A program made the translations under genes and the position numbers. A stretch of 64,000 nt of DNA from Enterobacteriaceae bacterium RIT693 (GTDB lineage: Bacteria; Pseudomonadota; Gammaproteobacteria; Enterobacterales; Enterobacteriaceae): the NCBI GenBank assembly GCA_009668225.1, contig WJYK01000004.1, positions 62,001 through 126,000 of the forward strand, given 5' to 3'. Below are positions 39,172-48,577 of this stretch, one piece after another; the first letter of the stretch is position 1, and every line of letters starts with the position of its first letter. The notes beneath the pieces were generated by a model. That model worked only from the letters and a program-made list of their open reading frames with translations. It made no database searches and was not told where the DNA came from.

Positions 39172-40788
39172 TTACGTTGGGTCGAGGTTACTGCCCGCAG
39201 CGATAACATCGGGAATAAATACCGAGAAAACGGTCCCGCTCGGCAGATTATCAGAAACCTCGACTGTGCCTTTCGCTAACGCCACATAGCTGGCGATAAG
39301 ATGCAGGCCGAGCCCGTGGTCGCCGTGGGTTTTGGTGGTGACCCCCGGCGTGAAAATATGGTCGCGCAGTTCAGGCGCAATGCCGACACCGTGGTCGGCG
39401 ACCTCGATGACTAACTCCCGGTCGTTCATCACGATATAGACTTCAACCGGCTGATGTTCACCCTCAGAGCGCTGGGTTGCCTCAATCGCGTTGTCCAGCA
39501 AGTTACCGATGATGGAAATCAGCTCTGATTCCGGCACGTTAGACGGCATTCTCGTCATACTGCAGGCCGGGTCGAACGCCAGCGATACGCCTTTCTCTCG
39601 AGCCCTGGCGTATTTGCCCAGCAGCAGGCCACACAGCGTGGCGGAACAGAAACGCGCGGAGACAAAATCCAGCACCTCTTGTGCGTGCTCGGACTGCGCC
39701 TTGATATAGCGTTTGGCGTCGTCGTAGCGGGCCATATGCAGCAGCCCGGCAAGCGTTGCCATGCGATTAAGCTGCTCGTGCCGCATGATGCGCAGGTTGT
39801 CCACGTAACGCTTAACCTGGCTGAGCTGGAAGCTCAGGCTATCAATGTCTTTACGGTCGCGGAAGGTGATAACCCAGCCCTGCAAAACACCCTCAAGTTC
39901 GATGCGGACCCGGCTGGCGAGCACGCTAAGATCGTTAAAGGCGCAGATTTCATCGTGGGTATCCCGCGCCAGCATTACCTGCGGATCAAAAAACGTTACC
40001 GGCTCGATCACCTCGGAGATTTGCTTGCCGCGGATCTCGCGCGAAGGCTGTTCCAGGCCAAGCAGTTTCTTCGCCGCTTTGTTGATCACCTCGATCTGCG
40101 AGCGGCTGTCGATGGCGATCACGCCCTCATAAATCGACTCCATCATCGCTTTTTGCTGGCGCACCAGCAGGCTGATCTGCCGTGGCTCCAGCGAGAACAT
40201 CTGCTTCTTGATGCTGCGCGTGAAGTACCAGGAGAAAACAAACAGCGCCAGCAGCAGGATCACCGCCGCCAGCAGGATGTTGATCACCTTGCCGGACGTG
40301 ACGTCATCCAGGTAGCTCTTCAGATAGCCCACCGACACGATACCGATCACTTTACCGTGCTGGTCGAATATCGGCGCTTTACTGCGCAGCGACAGGCCGA
40401 GACCACCCTTACGTAACGTGGTGATGCTTTTGCCCTGCAGCACCTCTTCGTTATCGCCGCCGACGAGAGTTTTGCCCACGCGGTCGGCATGGACCGAATG
40501 GTAGAGATGAATGCCCTGCTCGTCACCGATGACGATAAAGCTGGCATCACTATGGACGACCAGTTTTTGCATAAAGTTGTGTATTGCCGGAATATCTTTT
40601 TTTGCCACCGACTCCTGCAGGGTAGGAATTAAGGCAATATCTTCCGCCTGAATTCTCGCCCGGGTGCTCATTTCCTGATAAAGCTGGCGGCCAACGTCGA
40701 AATAGTAATAGGTGCCGAGCATGGCAAATAGCACGGAAAAGAAAGCAACCAGATAGATAAATAAGCGTATTTGAAAGGAGACTTTCAT
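39172..40788 (-). CDS. citA: Citrate sensor histidine kinase CitA/DpiB
   Basis: 538 residues: membrane span about 8-28, a periplasmic PAS (PASp) domain that binds citrate in Klebsiella CitA, with the segment SDASFIVIGDEQGIHLYHSV, then a second span about 168-190. The cytoplasmic PAS domain is IYEGVIAIDSRSQIEVINKA. The His box is MRHEQLNRMATLAGLL, where the phospho-accepting His sits in RHE as in the CitA/DcuS group. The HATPase has LLDNAIEATQ, VADHGVGIAPE and GDHGLGLHLI. The ATG at 40788 (MKVSFQIRLFIYLVAF) with AAAGGAG nearby is chosen over the upstream frame. It is divergent from citS. Confidence 0.92.
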   Translation of the reverse strand: MKVSFQIRLFIYLVAFFSVLFAMLGTYYYFDVGRQLYQEMSTRARIQAEDIALIPTLQESVAKKDIPAIHNFMQKLVVHSDASFIVIGDEQGIHLYHSVHADRVGKTLVGGDNEEVLQGKSITTLRKGGLGLSLRSKAPIFDQHGKVIGIVSVGYLKSYLDDVTSGKVINILLAAVILLLALFVFSWYFTRSIKKQMFSLEPRQISLLVRQQKAMMESIYEGVIAIDSRSQIEVINKAAKKLLGLEQPSREIRGKQISEVIEPVTFFDPQVMLARDTHDEICAFNDLSVLASRVRIELEGVLQGWVITFRDRKDIDSLSFQLSQVKRYVDNLRIMRHEQLNRMATLAGLLHMARYDDAKRYIKAQSEHAQEVLDFVSARFCSATLCGLLLGKYARAREKGVSLAFDPACSMTRMPSNVPESELISIIGNLLDNAIEATQRSEGEHQPVEVYIVMNDRELVIEVADHGVGIAPELRDHIFTPGVTTKTHGDHGLGLHLIASYVALAKGTVEVSDNLPSGTVFSVFIPDVIAAGSNLDPT

Positions 40789-41092
40789 AGGCCAGCGTGT
40801 ATTCAGTGAGGCAAAACGGCAGCTTAACACCTATAAACCGCTGGCTGCGCGGCTTTGAGCGAAAGTTTGAACAACCTCACGCAACGGCACTTTTCGTTAA
40901 TTTCTGATGATTTTTTTCTTCCCCTTAAGATTTATCTAAGTCAGGGAATAAAAACCATAAAAACCACGCCGAAATAGAAACCATTAACACCATAGATGCC
41001 TTTAAATTAACGGTTTTAATCTGTCAGTCCTCACATTACATGGGTATTTAATCTTTTAGTCTGCCCCGACAAATTAAAAAAGGGGCTTGAAT
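40789..41092. promoter_or_regulatory. Divergent citA / citS control region
   Basis: 304 nt between the divergent sensor gene and citrate carrier gene, strongly AT-rich from about 40915 to 41060. In Klebsiella the same gap holds CitB-P and CRP sites that switch on both sides. The AT-rich tracts suit CitB binding, but no site is defined here. There is no gene in the gap. Confidence 0.55.
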
Positions 41093-42457
41093 ATGAGCAC
41101 GACCGATGATTCCTACAACATCATTCCTGAATCTATTGATATTAATAAGCCGACGCTCAAGGAGCGCTGGTGGCATATTCTCGACAGCTGGAAGGTGGGC
41201 ATCATCCCGCTGCCGCTGTTTGTGCTGGCCGGGGCGCTGATCGCCATCGACTGCCTCGGCGGTAAGCTGCCGAGCGATATCGTGGTGATGGTAGCGACGC
41301 TGGCCTTCTTCGGCTTTGCCTGCGGCGAGTTTGGTAAACGCCTGCCGGTGATCGGTAAAATGGGCGCCGCCGCCATCTGCGCCACCTTCATCCCTTCCGC
41401 GCTGGTCTATTACGGCCTGCTGCCGGATGCGGTGGTGGAGTCCACCACCAAATTCTATAAATCCACCAACATCCTTTACCTCTACATCTGCTGCATCATC
41501 GTCGGCAGCATCATGAGCATGAACCGCACCACGCTGATTCAGGGCTTCCTGCGCATCTTCTTCCCGATGCTGTGCGGCGAAGTGGTGGGCATGGTTGTCG
41601 GCATGGGCGTTGGCCTGGCGTTAGGCCTTGAGCCGTTCCAAATCTTCTTCTTCCTGATCCTGCCGATCATGGCCGGGGGCGTGGGGGAAGGAGCGATCCC
41701 GCTGTCCATTGGTTATGCCGCGCTGCTGCACATGGACCAGGGCGTAGCGCTGGGGCGCATTCTGCCTATCGTGATGCTGGGCAGCCTGACGGCTATCGTC
41801 ATTTCCGGCTGCCTGAATCAGCTGGGTAAACGCTTCCCGCACCTGACCGGTGAAGGCGAGCTGATGCCGGGCAAAACCAACGGTGGCGAAAAAGAACAAA
41901 CCGCAGCCCTGTTCAGCGGCAAAGCGGACGTTACCACTATCGCTTCCGGCGCGCTGCTGGCGGTGCTGCTCTACATGGTGGGCATGCTGCTGCATAAACT
42001 GATTGGCTTGCCAGCCCCGGTAGGGATGCTGTTTGTCGCCGTGCTGATCAAGCTCTGCCACGGGGTTTCCCCACGCATGCTGGCGGGCTCTCAGGTGGTT
42101 TATAAATTCTTCCAGACCGCCGTGACCTATCCGATTCTGTTTGCCGTGGGCGTGGCGATCACCCCGTGGAACGAGCTGGTTGACGCTTTCACCCTTACCA
42201 ACCTGCTGGTCATCGTCAGCACCGTCAGCGCGCTGGTGGCGACCGGCTTTTTCGTCGGGAAAAAGATCGGCATGCACCCTATCGATGTGGCCATCGTCTC
42301 CTGCTGCCAGAGCGGGCAGGGCGGCACCGGCGACGTCGCCATTCTTACCGCCGGCAACCGCATGTCGCTGATGCCGTTCGCCCAGATTGCTACCCGCATC
42401 GGCGGGGCGATCAACGTTTCGGTGGCGCTGCTGGTGCTTGGCAACTTTCTTGTCTGA
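41093..42457 (+). CDS. citS: Na+:citrate symporter CitS
   Basis: 454 residues, 2-hydroxycarboxylate transporter family (CitS/CitN). Inner-membrane carrier that takes up citrate with Na+. The family's two conserved GGXG re-entrant loop motifs are present: IMAGGVGEGAIPLSIGYA at about 197-214 and CQSGQGGTGDVAILTAGNRM at about 405-425, including the arginine in the latter used for citrate binding. The start is the ATG at 41093, following AGGGGC. It is the first gene of the presumed operon citS - FAH gene - citCDEFXG. Confidence 0.94.
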   Translation: MSTTDDSYNIIPESIDINKPTLKERWWHILDSWKVGIIPLPLFVLAGALIAIDCLGGKLPSDIVVMVATLAFFGFACGEFGKRLPVIGKMGAAAICATFIPSALVYYGLLPDAVVESTTKFYKSTNILYLYICCIIVGSIMSMNRTTLIQGFLRIFFPMLCGEVVGMVVGMGVGLALGLEPFQIFFFLILPIMAGGVGEGAIPLSIGYAALLHMDQGVALGRILPIVMLGSLTAIVISGCLNQLGKRFPHLTGEGELMPGKTNGGEKEQTAALFSGKADVTTIASGALLAVLLYMVGMLLHKLIGLPAPVGMLFVAVLIKLCHGVSPRMLAGSQVVYKFFQTAVTYPILFAVGVAITPWNELVDAFTLTNLLVIVSTVSALVATGFFVGKKIGMHPIDVAIVSCCQSGQGGTGDVAILTAGNRMSLMPFAQIATRIGGAINVSVALLVLGNFLV

Positions 42458-42480
42458 TTTTTGATTAACCAGGAACTGTT

Positions 42481-43350
42481 ATGAAACTCGCAAGTTATTT
42501 ACTTCAGGGTCAGCGGAGCTACGGCGTGGTGACGCCGGAAGGCATCATCGACCTGGGCCGCCGTTTAGGCTCGCGTTTTGCGGACTTGAAAGCGCTGCTG
42601 GCGGCAGATGCCGTGCATGAAGCGCTGGCGTTTACCGGGCTGAAGGCCGATGTCGCAGCCGCAGACGTTCGCTGGCTGCCGGTCATCGAACGCCCTGAGA
42701 AAATCCTCTGCGTTGGCATGAACTACGCCGACAAGCGTAAAGAGTTCGACCAGCACAACCCGGCGCCGACGCTGTTTGTACGCTTTGCTGACTCCCAGAC
42801 CGGACATGATTCCCCGGTGGTGAAACCTCATCATTCCAGCGAATTTGACTACGAAGGCGAACTGGCGGTGATCATCGGCAAAGGCGGCGTGAACATTGCG
42901 GCGGCGGATGCGCTGAGCCACGTGGCCGGCTACAGCTGCTATATGGACGGTTCGGCGCGCGACTGGCAGCACACGTGGTTTACCGCCGGGAAAAACTGGC
43001 CGCAGACCGGCGCTTTTGGCCCGTGGATGACCACGGCGGATGAAATTCGCGATCCGCACGATCTGGCGATCCGCACCTGGCTGAACGGCCGCATGGTGCA
43101 GGAGGACAACACCAGCAGCATGATCCACAAGGTCGCCGAGCTTATCGAATACATCTCGACCTTCACCTCGCTCAGCGCGGGCGACGTGATCATTACCGGC
43201 TCTCCCGGCGGCGTTGGCAAAAAGCGCACGCCACCGCTGTTTATGAAGCCGGGAGACCGCATCGAGGTTGAAATTGAACGCATCGGCCATCTCAGCAACG
43301 TGATCGTTGAGTCCCGCGTGCCGCAGGTTTCAGAGGCGGTGGCCCACTAA
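42481..43350 (+). CDS. FAH-family protein, candidate oxaloacetate decarboxylase
   Basis: 289 residues. The C-terminal two thirds is a fumarylacetoacetate-hydrolase fold: ILCVGMNYADKRKEF, metal ligands in the DYEGELAVIIG block, GYSCYMDGSARDWQ and SAGDVIITGSPGGVGKKRTPP. Members of this superfamily (for example FAHD1) decarboxylate oxaloacetate or hydrolyse acylpyruvates. It sits 23 nt after citS and 4 nt before citC, so it is in the citrate operon, in the slot where Klebsiella has oadGAB. A soluble oxaloacetate decarboxylase is therefore the best guess; the family assignment is firm, the reaction is inference. Confidence 0.8.
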   Translation: MKLASYLLQGQRSYGVVTPEGIIDLGRRLGSRFADLKALLAADAVHEALAFTGLKADVAAADVRWLPVIERPEKILCVGMNYADKRKEFDQHNPAPTLFVRFADSQTGHDSPVVKPHHSSEFDYEGELAVIIGKGGVNIAAADALSHVAGYSCYMDGSARDWQHTWFTAGKNWPQTGAFGPWMTTADEIRDPHDLAIRTWLNGRMVQEDNTSSMIHKVAELIEYISTFTSLSAGDVIITGSPGGVGKKRTPPLFMKPGDRIEVEIERIGHLSNVIVESRVPQVSEAVAH

Positions 43351-43354
43351 CGCT

Positions 43355-44398
43355 ATGTTCCAGTCCAACCCTATCGAGTTCAGTACCGTCGATCCGCAGC
43401 GCCAGCCGCAGGCGCTGGCGGCCATACGGGATCTGCTGGGGCGTAACCAGCTCGGGCTGGACGGCGACATTCAGCTGTTCGTCGTCGCCCTTGCCGGGGT
43501 AAATATCGTCGGCTGTGCGGGGCTGGCGTGGCGCACCATCAAGTGCGTGGCGGTGGATGAAGCCTGGCGCGGGGACAACCTTAGCGTGCGGCTGCTGGGG
43601 GAAATTCAGCATATCGCGATGGAACGCGGGCAGGCGCATCTGTTCCTGTTTACCCGCCCGTACAACCTTGACCGGTTTCGCCAGAGCGGTTTCTGGCCGC
43701 TGGTGCAGGTCGACGAGGCTGCGGTGCTGATGGAAAACACGCCCGTGGGCATCAGCCGCTACTGCGCCGGGCTGGAGAAATTGCGCAAACCGGGAAATCG
43801 GATCGGCTCCATCGTGATGAACGCCAACCCGTTCACCCTCGGCCACCGCTACCTGGCCGAACAGGCGGCGGCGCGCTGCGACTGGCTGCATCTGTTTGTG
43901 GTGCGTGAGGACGCTTCATTTTTTCCGTTCGAGGAGCGGTGGGAGATGGTTCGCCAGGGAGTGGCTCACTTACCCAACGTGATTGTGCATCCCGGCTCTG
44001 ACTACCTGATCTCCCGCGCCACCTTTCCGGGTTATTTCCTGAAAGAGAGCGGGCTTATCGACAAAACCTGGAGCGCAATGGACCTGATGATTTTCCGTGA
44101 CTATGTCGCTCCGGCGCTGGGCGTGACCCACCGGTTTGTCGGCAACGAGCCGTTCTGCGCCGTCACCCGCGAGTACAACCAGGCCATGCGCTACTGGCTG
44201 GAGGTGCATCGCCACCACAGCGCGGCGTCGATTCAGGTGGTCGAGCTGCCGCGTAAATGCCATGCCGCCGGACGAGAGATTTCCGCCTCTGAAGTCCGTG
44301 CCTTACTCAAGAGCCAGCAAATGGCCCGCATCCGGGAAATTGTCCCGGACAGTACCTTTAGCCATCTTCAGCGGCACTACGCGCTGGATATGGCCTGA
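43355..44398 (+). CDS. citC: [Citrate (pro-3S)-lyase] ligase CitC
   Basis: 347 residues. Activates citrate lyase by acetylating the thiol of the prosthetic group on CitD, using ATP and acetate. An N-terminal GNAT-like domain precedes the nucleotidyltransferase domain, with the HxGH-type motif in IVMNANPFTLGHRYLAEQAA (about residue 150) and FFPFEERWEMV. The C-terminal REISASEVRALL is the second nucleotide-site motif. The start is the ATG at 43355 (MFQSNPIEFSTV), 4 nt after the FAH gene; the frame is open further upstream inside that gene. Confidence 0.93.
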   Translation: MFQSNPIEFSTVDPQRQPQALAAIRDLLGRNQLGLDGDIQLFVVALAGVNIVGCAGLAWRTIKCVAVDEAWRGDNLSVRLLGEIQHIAMERGQAHLFLFTRPYNLDRFRQSGFWPLVQVDEAAVLMENTPVGISRYCAGLEKLRKPGNRIGSIVMNANPFTLGHRYLAEQAAARCDWLHLFVVREDASFFPFEERWEMVRQGVAHLPNVIVHPGSDYLISRATFPGYFLKESGLIDKTWSAMDLMIFRDYVAPALGVTHRFVGNEPFCAVTREYNQAMRYWLEVHRHHSAASIQVVELPRKCHAAGREISASEVRALLKSQQMARIREIVPDSTFSHLQRHYALDMA

Positions 44399-44422
44399 TT
44401 TCTTTAACCAGGACAAAGCATT

Positions 44423-44716
44423 ATGAGAATCGTAAAGCAAGCCTTAGCCGGGACGCTGGAGTCCAGCGATCTGCTGGTGAGAGTGGCCCCCGCCGAAGGC
44501 GAGTTCAGCCTGATGATCCACAGTGAAGTACAAAAGCAGTTTGGCGACCAGATTCGCCGGGTGGCGGAGCAAACCCTTGCCCAGCTCGGCGTGAAAGAAG
44601 GGATTTTTATTCTGGAAGACAAGGGGGCGCTGGACTGCGTGATCCGCGCCCGCCTGCAAAGCGCGGTGCTGCGCGGCGCCGATGCCGAAAAAATTGACTG
44701 GGAAAAACTACAATGA
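44423..44716 (+). CDS. citD: Citrate lyase gamma subunit (acyl carrier protein) CitD
   Basis: 97 residues. It carries the 2'-(5''-phosphoribosyl)-3'-dephospho-CoA arm used by citrate lyase. The attachment serine is Ser14 in [13 protein letters not shown], and VEQ/EKQFG-like [10 protein letters not shown] and [13 protein letters not shown] match the family. Its 3' end overlaps citE by 4 nt (ATGA), so the stoichiometric subunits are translated together. Confidence 0.95.
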   Translation: MRIVKQALAGTLESSDLLVRVAPAEGEFSLMIHSEVQKQFGDQIRRVAEQTLAQLGVKEGIFILEDKGALDCVIRARLQSAVLRGADAEKIDWEKLQ

Positions 44717-45588
44717 AAAAACTCCGTCGCAGCATGCTGTTCCTCCCCGGCGCCAACGCCGCCATGCTTTCCACCGCCTTTATCTACCGCCCGGACTCGA
44801 TCATGTTCGACCTGGAAGACGCCGTGGCGCTGCGTGAGAAAGATACCGCCCGCGTGCTGGTGTTCCATGCCCTGCAGCACCCGATGTACCGCGACATCGA
44901 AACCGTGGTGCGTATTAATCCGCTGAATACGCCGTTTGGCCTGGACGATCTTGAGGCCGTGGTGCGCGCAGGTGTGGACGTGGTGCGCCTGCCGAAAACC
45001 GACACGCCGGAAGATATCTTCCTGCTGGAATCTCACCTTGAGCGCATTGAAAAAGCGTGCGGACGCGAGCCAGGCTCCACCAAACTGGTGGCGGCGATCG
45101 AATCCGCCGTGGGCGTGATCAACGCCGTCGCCATCGCACGTTCTTCCCCGCGCCTTATCGGTATTGCGCTAGCGGCCTTTGATTACGTGATGGATATGCA
45201 AACCGAGCGTGGCGACGGCACGGAGCTGTTCTATGCCCGCTGCGCGGTACTCCACGCCGCACGCGCCGCCGGCATTGACGCGTTCGATGTGGTTTGGTCC
45301 GACGTGAATAACGAAGCCGGGTTCCTGCGGGAAGTCGAGCTGATCCGCAAAATGGGTTTCAACGGCAAATCGTTGATCAACCCCCGGCAGATCGAGCTGC
45401 TGCATAACGCGTACGCGCCAACGCAGGACGAAGTCGACTATGCCCGCCGGGTCATTGCCGCCGCCGATGAAGGGGGGCGCAACGGCCTGGGCGTGGTGTC
45501 GCTCAACGGCAAGATGATCGACGCGCCGATCATTAACCATGCGCAGGTGGTGCTTGAGCGCGCCGCGGCTTCCGGCGTGCGTCGCTAA
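44713..45588 (+). CDS. citE: Citrate lyase beta subunit (citryl-ACP lyase) CitE
   Basis: 291 residues, HpcH/HpaI-type TIM barrel. It cleaves citryl-ACP to acetyl-ACP and oxaloacetate. Conserved parts: [19 protein letters not shown], the Mg/acid segment [35 protein letters not shown] and [13 protein letters not shown]. Length and motifs match the citrate lyase CitE rather than stand-alone CitE-like proteins. It is in frame with the cluster, 11 nt before citF. Confidence 0.96.
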   Translation: MKKLRRSMLFLPGANAAMLSTAFIYRPDSIMFDLEDAVALREKDTARVLVFHALQHPMYRDIETVVRINPLNTPFGLDDLEAVVRAGVDVVRLPKTDTPEDIFLLESHLERIEKACGREPGSTKLVAAIESAVGVINAVAIARSSPRLIGIALAAFDYVMDMQTERGDGTELFYARCAVLHAARAAGIDAFDVVWSDVNNEAGFLREVELIRKMGFNGKSLINPRQIELLHNAYAPTQDEVDYARRVIAAADEGGRNGLGVVSLNGKMIDAPIINHAQVVLERAAASGVRR

Positions 45589-45599
45589 GGATAAAAACA

Positions 45600-47123
45600 A
45601 TGAGCAAAATGACCGAACTTTTACACCTTGAGTACCCGCACCTTTCTCACCTGCGAAGCTTTGACGGGGCACATCAAACCACGCCGTGGCTGGCGGATGC
45701 CGACGCGAAGAAAACCCGCAAGCTTTGCGACACGCTGGAGCAGGCGATTGCCCAAAGCGGGCTGAAGGACGGCATGACCATCTCTTTCCATCATGCTTTC
45801 CGGGAAGGCGATCGGGTGATTAACCACGTGGTTGCCACGCTGGCCCGCCTCGGTTTTAAAAACCTGACGCTGGCTTCAAGTTCGCTAATGACCTGCAACG
45901 AGGCGCTGATCGAACCCATTCACGACGGCGTGATTAGCCGTATTTACACCTCCGGCATGCGCGGCAAACTGGCTGAAGCGATTTCTCACGGCCTGATGGC
46001 CGAACCGGTACAGATTCACTCCCACGGCGGGCGCGTGAAGCTGCTGCAGGACGGCGAGCTGAAAATCGACGTGGCGTTTCTCGGCGTGCCGTGCAGCGAT
46101 GAATACGGCAACGCCAACGGTACCCACGGCAAATCCTGCTGTGGATCGCTGGGTTACGCCAAAGTGGACGCCCATTTTGCCCGCAAGGTCGTGCTGTTAA
46201 CCGAAGAACTGGTGCCGTTCCCCAACATGCCCGCCAGCCTGATGCAGGACGAGGTGGACTACATCGTTCAGGTCGATACCGTGGGTGACCCGGCCAAAAT
46301 CAGCGTCGGGGCGGCGCGCGTCACCAGCAACCCGCGCGAGCTGATGATTGCCCGCACCGCAGCCGAAGTCATTGAACATTCGGGTTACTTCCGCCACGGC
46401 TTTTCCATGCAGACCGGCTCCGGGGCGGCGGCCACCGCCTGCACGCGCTTTATGGAGGAAAAAATGGAGCGCAACGGCGTGGTGGCGCGCTTTGCCCTCG
46501 GCGGGATCACCGGCAGCCTGGTGGATCTCCACGAAAAAGGGCTGATCGAAAAACTGCTTGATACCCAGTGTTTTGACGGTCAGGCGGCGGCCTCGCTGTC
46601 GCGCAATCCTAACCACATTGAGATCTCCACCAACGTCTACGCCAACCCCGGCGCGAAGGCCACGAGCTGCGACCAGCTTGACGTGGTGATCCTCAGCGCG
46701 CTGGAGATCGACATCGACTTTAACGTCAATGTGATAACCGGATCGGACGGCGTGATGCGTGGCGCATCCGGCGGGCACTGCGACGTGGCGAGCGCGGCAA
46801 ACCTGACGATTGTGGTTGCTCCGCTGCTGCGGACCCGAATTCCGACCGTCGTCAAACGGGTGACCACGCAAGTCACGCCGGGTGAAAGCATTGACGTGCT
46901 GGTGACGGATCACGGCGTGGCGGTTAACCCGGCCCGCCCGGAGATCCGCGCGCGGCTTGAAAGCGCGGGGATGAAGATCGTCAACATCGAAGATCTTTAT
47001 CAGCGCGCCATTTCCCTGACCGGCGAACCGAAGCCGATCGAATTTACGCCGCGCATCGTCGGTGTGATCCGCTACCGCGACGGCAGCGTGATCGACGTGG
47101 TGCGCCAGGTAAAAGAGGAGTAA
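45600..47123 (+). CDS. citF: Citrate lyase alpha subunit (citrate:ACP transferase) CitF
   Basis: 507 residues. It exchanges the acetyl group on CitD for citrate, forming citryl-ACP and acetate. Class II CoA-transferase-like fold: GMTISFHHAFREGDRVINHV near the N-terminus, GSLGYAKVDAHFARKVVLLT, SGAAATACTRFM, and the C-terminal SGGHCDVASAANLTIVVAPL. Length agrees with the usual 505-510. An ATG at 45600 follows AAGGAT. Confidence 0.96.
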   Translation: MSKMTELLHLEYPHLSHLRSFDGAHQTTPWLADADAKKTRKLCDTLEQAIAQSGLKDGMTISFHHAFREGDRVINHVVATLARLGFKNLTLASSSLMTCNEALIEPIHDGVISRIYTSGMRGKLAEAISHGLMAEPVQIHSHGGRVKLLQDGELKIDVAFLGVPCSDEYGNANGTHGKSCCGSLGYAKVDAHFARKVVLLTEELVPFPNMPASLMQDEVDYIVQVDTVGDPAKISVGAARVTSNPRELMIARTAAEVIEHSGYFRHGFSMQTGSGAAATACTRFMEEKMERNGVVARFALGGITGSLVDLHEKGLIEKLLDTQCFDGQAAASLSRNPNHIEISTNVYANPGAKATSCDQLDVVILSALEIDIDFNVNVITGSDGVMRGASGGHCDVASAANLTIVVAPLLRTRIPTVVKRVTTQVTPGESIDVLVTDHGVAVNPARPEIRARLESAGMKIVNIEDLYQRAISLTGEPKPIEFTPRIVGVIRYRDGSVIDVVRQVKEE

Positions 47124-47128
47124 GCCAA

Positions 47129-47668
47129 ATGAGTGAAACGCTTCTGGAGGTGCAGGGCGTTACCCTTGCCGCCCTGCTTGAGGCCAAAGAGCGACGGGCG
47201 AACCGGCAGCACGAGTGGCTGCTTAAGCATAGCCAGCCGGTGCTTTCCCTGACGCTGGTAACGCCTGGCCCGCAGAAAGACAGTATTCGCTATCGTAACT
47301 GCATGGCGGTGGCGTTGCAGGCCTGTGACCAGCTGCTGTGGCGCTATCGCTGGCCGGTTCTCGAGCGGCAGGTGCTGTGGCTGCCGACCGGAGCCGAAGC
47401 GATGTGGAGCGTGGCGCACTCCGCCAGTGAGCTTAAAGCGGCCACGGTCGAGCTGGAGCAAACCCATCCGCTCGGCAGGCTGTGGGATGCGGACGTGATT
47501 TGCCCGCAAAACGGCCCGGTGGGGCGAACCTCGCTGGACCTGTCGGGGCGGCGCTGCCTGGTGTGCAACGAGCCCGCGCATGCCTGCGCGCGTTCTCGCC
47601 GCCACCCCATGGATGAAGTCACCGCGCGCGTTGAGAGGCTGATAGATGGCTGGTTTGCCAGGGATTAA
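47129..47668 (+). CDS. citX: Holo-citrate lyase synthase (apo-CitD phosphoribosyl-dephospho-CoA transferase) CitX
   Basis: 179 residues. It transfers the prosthetic group precursor to Ser14 of CitD. The C-terminal half has the CitX marks HPLGRLWDADVICPQ and SLDLSGRRCLVCNEPAHACA-RSRRHPMDEV, close to the E. coli protein. The 3' end overlaps citG by 23 nt. E. coli has separate citX and citG as here; some citrate fermenters carry a fused form. Confidence 0.94.
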   Translation: MSETLLEVQGVTLAALLEAKERRANRQHEWLLKHSQPVLSLTLVTPGPQKDSIRYRNCMAVALQACDQLLWRYRWPVLERQVLWLPTGAEAMWSVAHSASELKAATVELEQTHPLGRLWDADVICPQNGPVGRTSLDLSGRRCLVCNEPAHACARSRRHPMDEVTARVERLIDGWFARD

Positions 47669-48491
47669 CTCAGCTTCTGTCGCCGCACAGGATGTGCCAA
47701 ATCTGGTGCGGCAGGCGCTGCTGGACGAAGTTTGGTTGACGCCAAAGCCGGGGCTGGTGGACGGCGCCAACAGCGGCTCGCACCGCGATATGGATCTGCC
47801 GATGTTTCTCGACAGCATCGCCGCCATTGGCCCCTGGTTCAGCACGTTCCACGCTCTGGGGCGTGAACATGCGGGGCGCGGAGCCTGCGAGATGCTGCGG
47901 CTGATCCGTCCGGCGGGCATCGCCTGCGAGCAGGCAATGTACCAGGCCACCCAAGGGGTGAATACGCACAAAGGCGGCGTGTTTTCGCTGGGGCTGCTTT
48001 CAACCGCCGCCGGCCGCCTGCAGGGGCAAGGCAAAGCGCTCAGCGCATTGGCTTTATGTTCCAGCGTGAGTGAGATATGCAGTGGTATCGTGGAAAGAGA
48101 GCTGCTCGCGGCCCGTAAGGCTTCGTCGGTTGGTGAAAGGCTCTATCAGCAGTTTGGCCTGACCGGCGCACGCGGCGAGGCGGAAAGCGGATTCCTGACG
48201 GTGCGCCAGCACGTGCTGCCTTACTGGCAGACGGAGAGTTGCCCGAAACGTCGCCTGCTTAATGCGATGCTGCGCCTGATGGCCGCTAACCCGGACACTA
48301 ATCTGGTTTCGCGTGGCGGACTAAACGGGCTTCGCTATGTGCAACGCTATGCTGCCCGCTTGCTGCAGCAGGGCTGGCACGAGGACCATCTTCGGCAGAT
48401 GGATGCCGACCTTATCGCCCGCAATCTTAGCCCCGGCGGAAGTGCAGATCTGCTGGCGGTCAGCGTCGTTTTAGCGAAAATTGTGGTGTAA
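47646..48491 (+). CDS. citG: 2-(5''-triphosphoribosyl)-3'-dephospho-CoA synthase CitG
   Basis: 281 residues. It makes the citrate lyase prosthetic-group precursor from ATP and dephospho-CoA. Family marks: LLDEVWLTPKPGLVDGANSGSH near residue 25, THKGGVFSLGLLSTAAGRL, and SPGGSADLLAVSVVLAKI at the C-terminus. It is the last gene of the cit operon. The 86-nt gap to curA holds no clear terminator, so some read-through is possible. Confidence 0.95.
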   Translation: MAGLPGINSASVAAQDVPNLVRQALLDEVWLTPKPGLVDGANSGSHRDMDLPMFLDSIAAIGPWFSTFHALGREHAGRGACEMLRLIRPAGIACEQAMYQATQGVNTHKGGVFSLGLLSTAAGRLQGQGKALSALALCSSVSEICSGIVERELLAARKASSVGERLYQQFGLTGARGEAESGFLTVRQHVLPYWQTESCPKRRLLNAMLRLMAANPDTNLVSRGGLNGLRYVQRYAARLLQQGWHEDHLRQMDADLIARNLSPGGSADLLAVSVVLAKIVV

Positions 48492-48577
48492 CGGCTATCC
48501 AGCACGAATTTCATGCCAGTGTTGCAGGTTTTTGTCCAGGATGATGTTTCCACTCTGGAAAATAAAAGGAGTACCTC

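Noticed and set aside
38472-40788. Reading the CitA/CitB pair as a general DcuSR or DpiBA system not tied to citrate lyase
   Set aside because: The pair is divergent from citS and the complete citrate lyase operon, so the citrate-fermentation role is the simplest reading.
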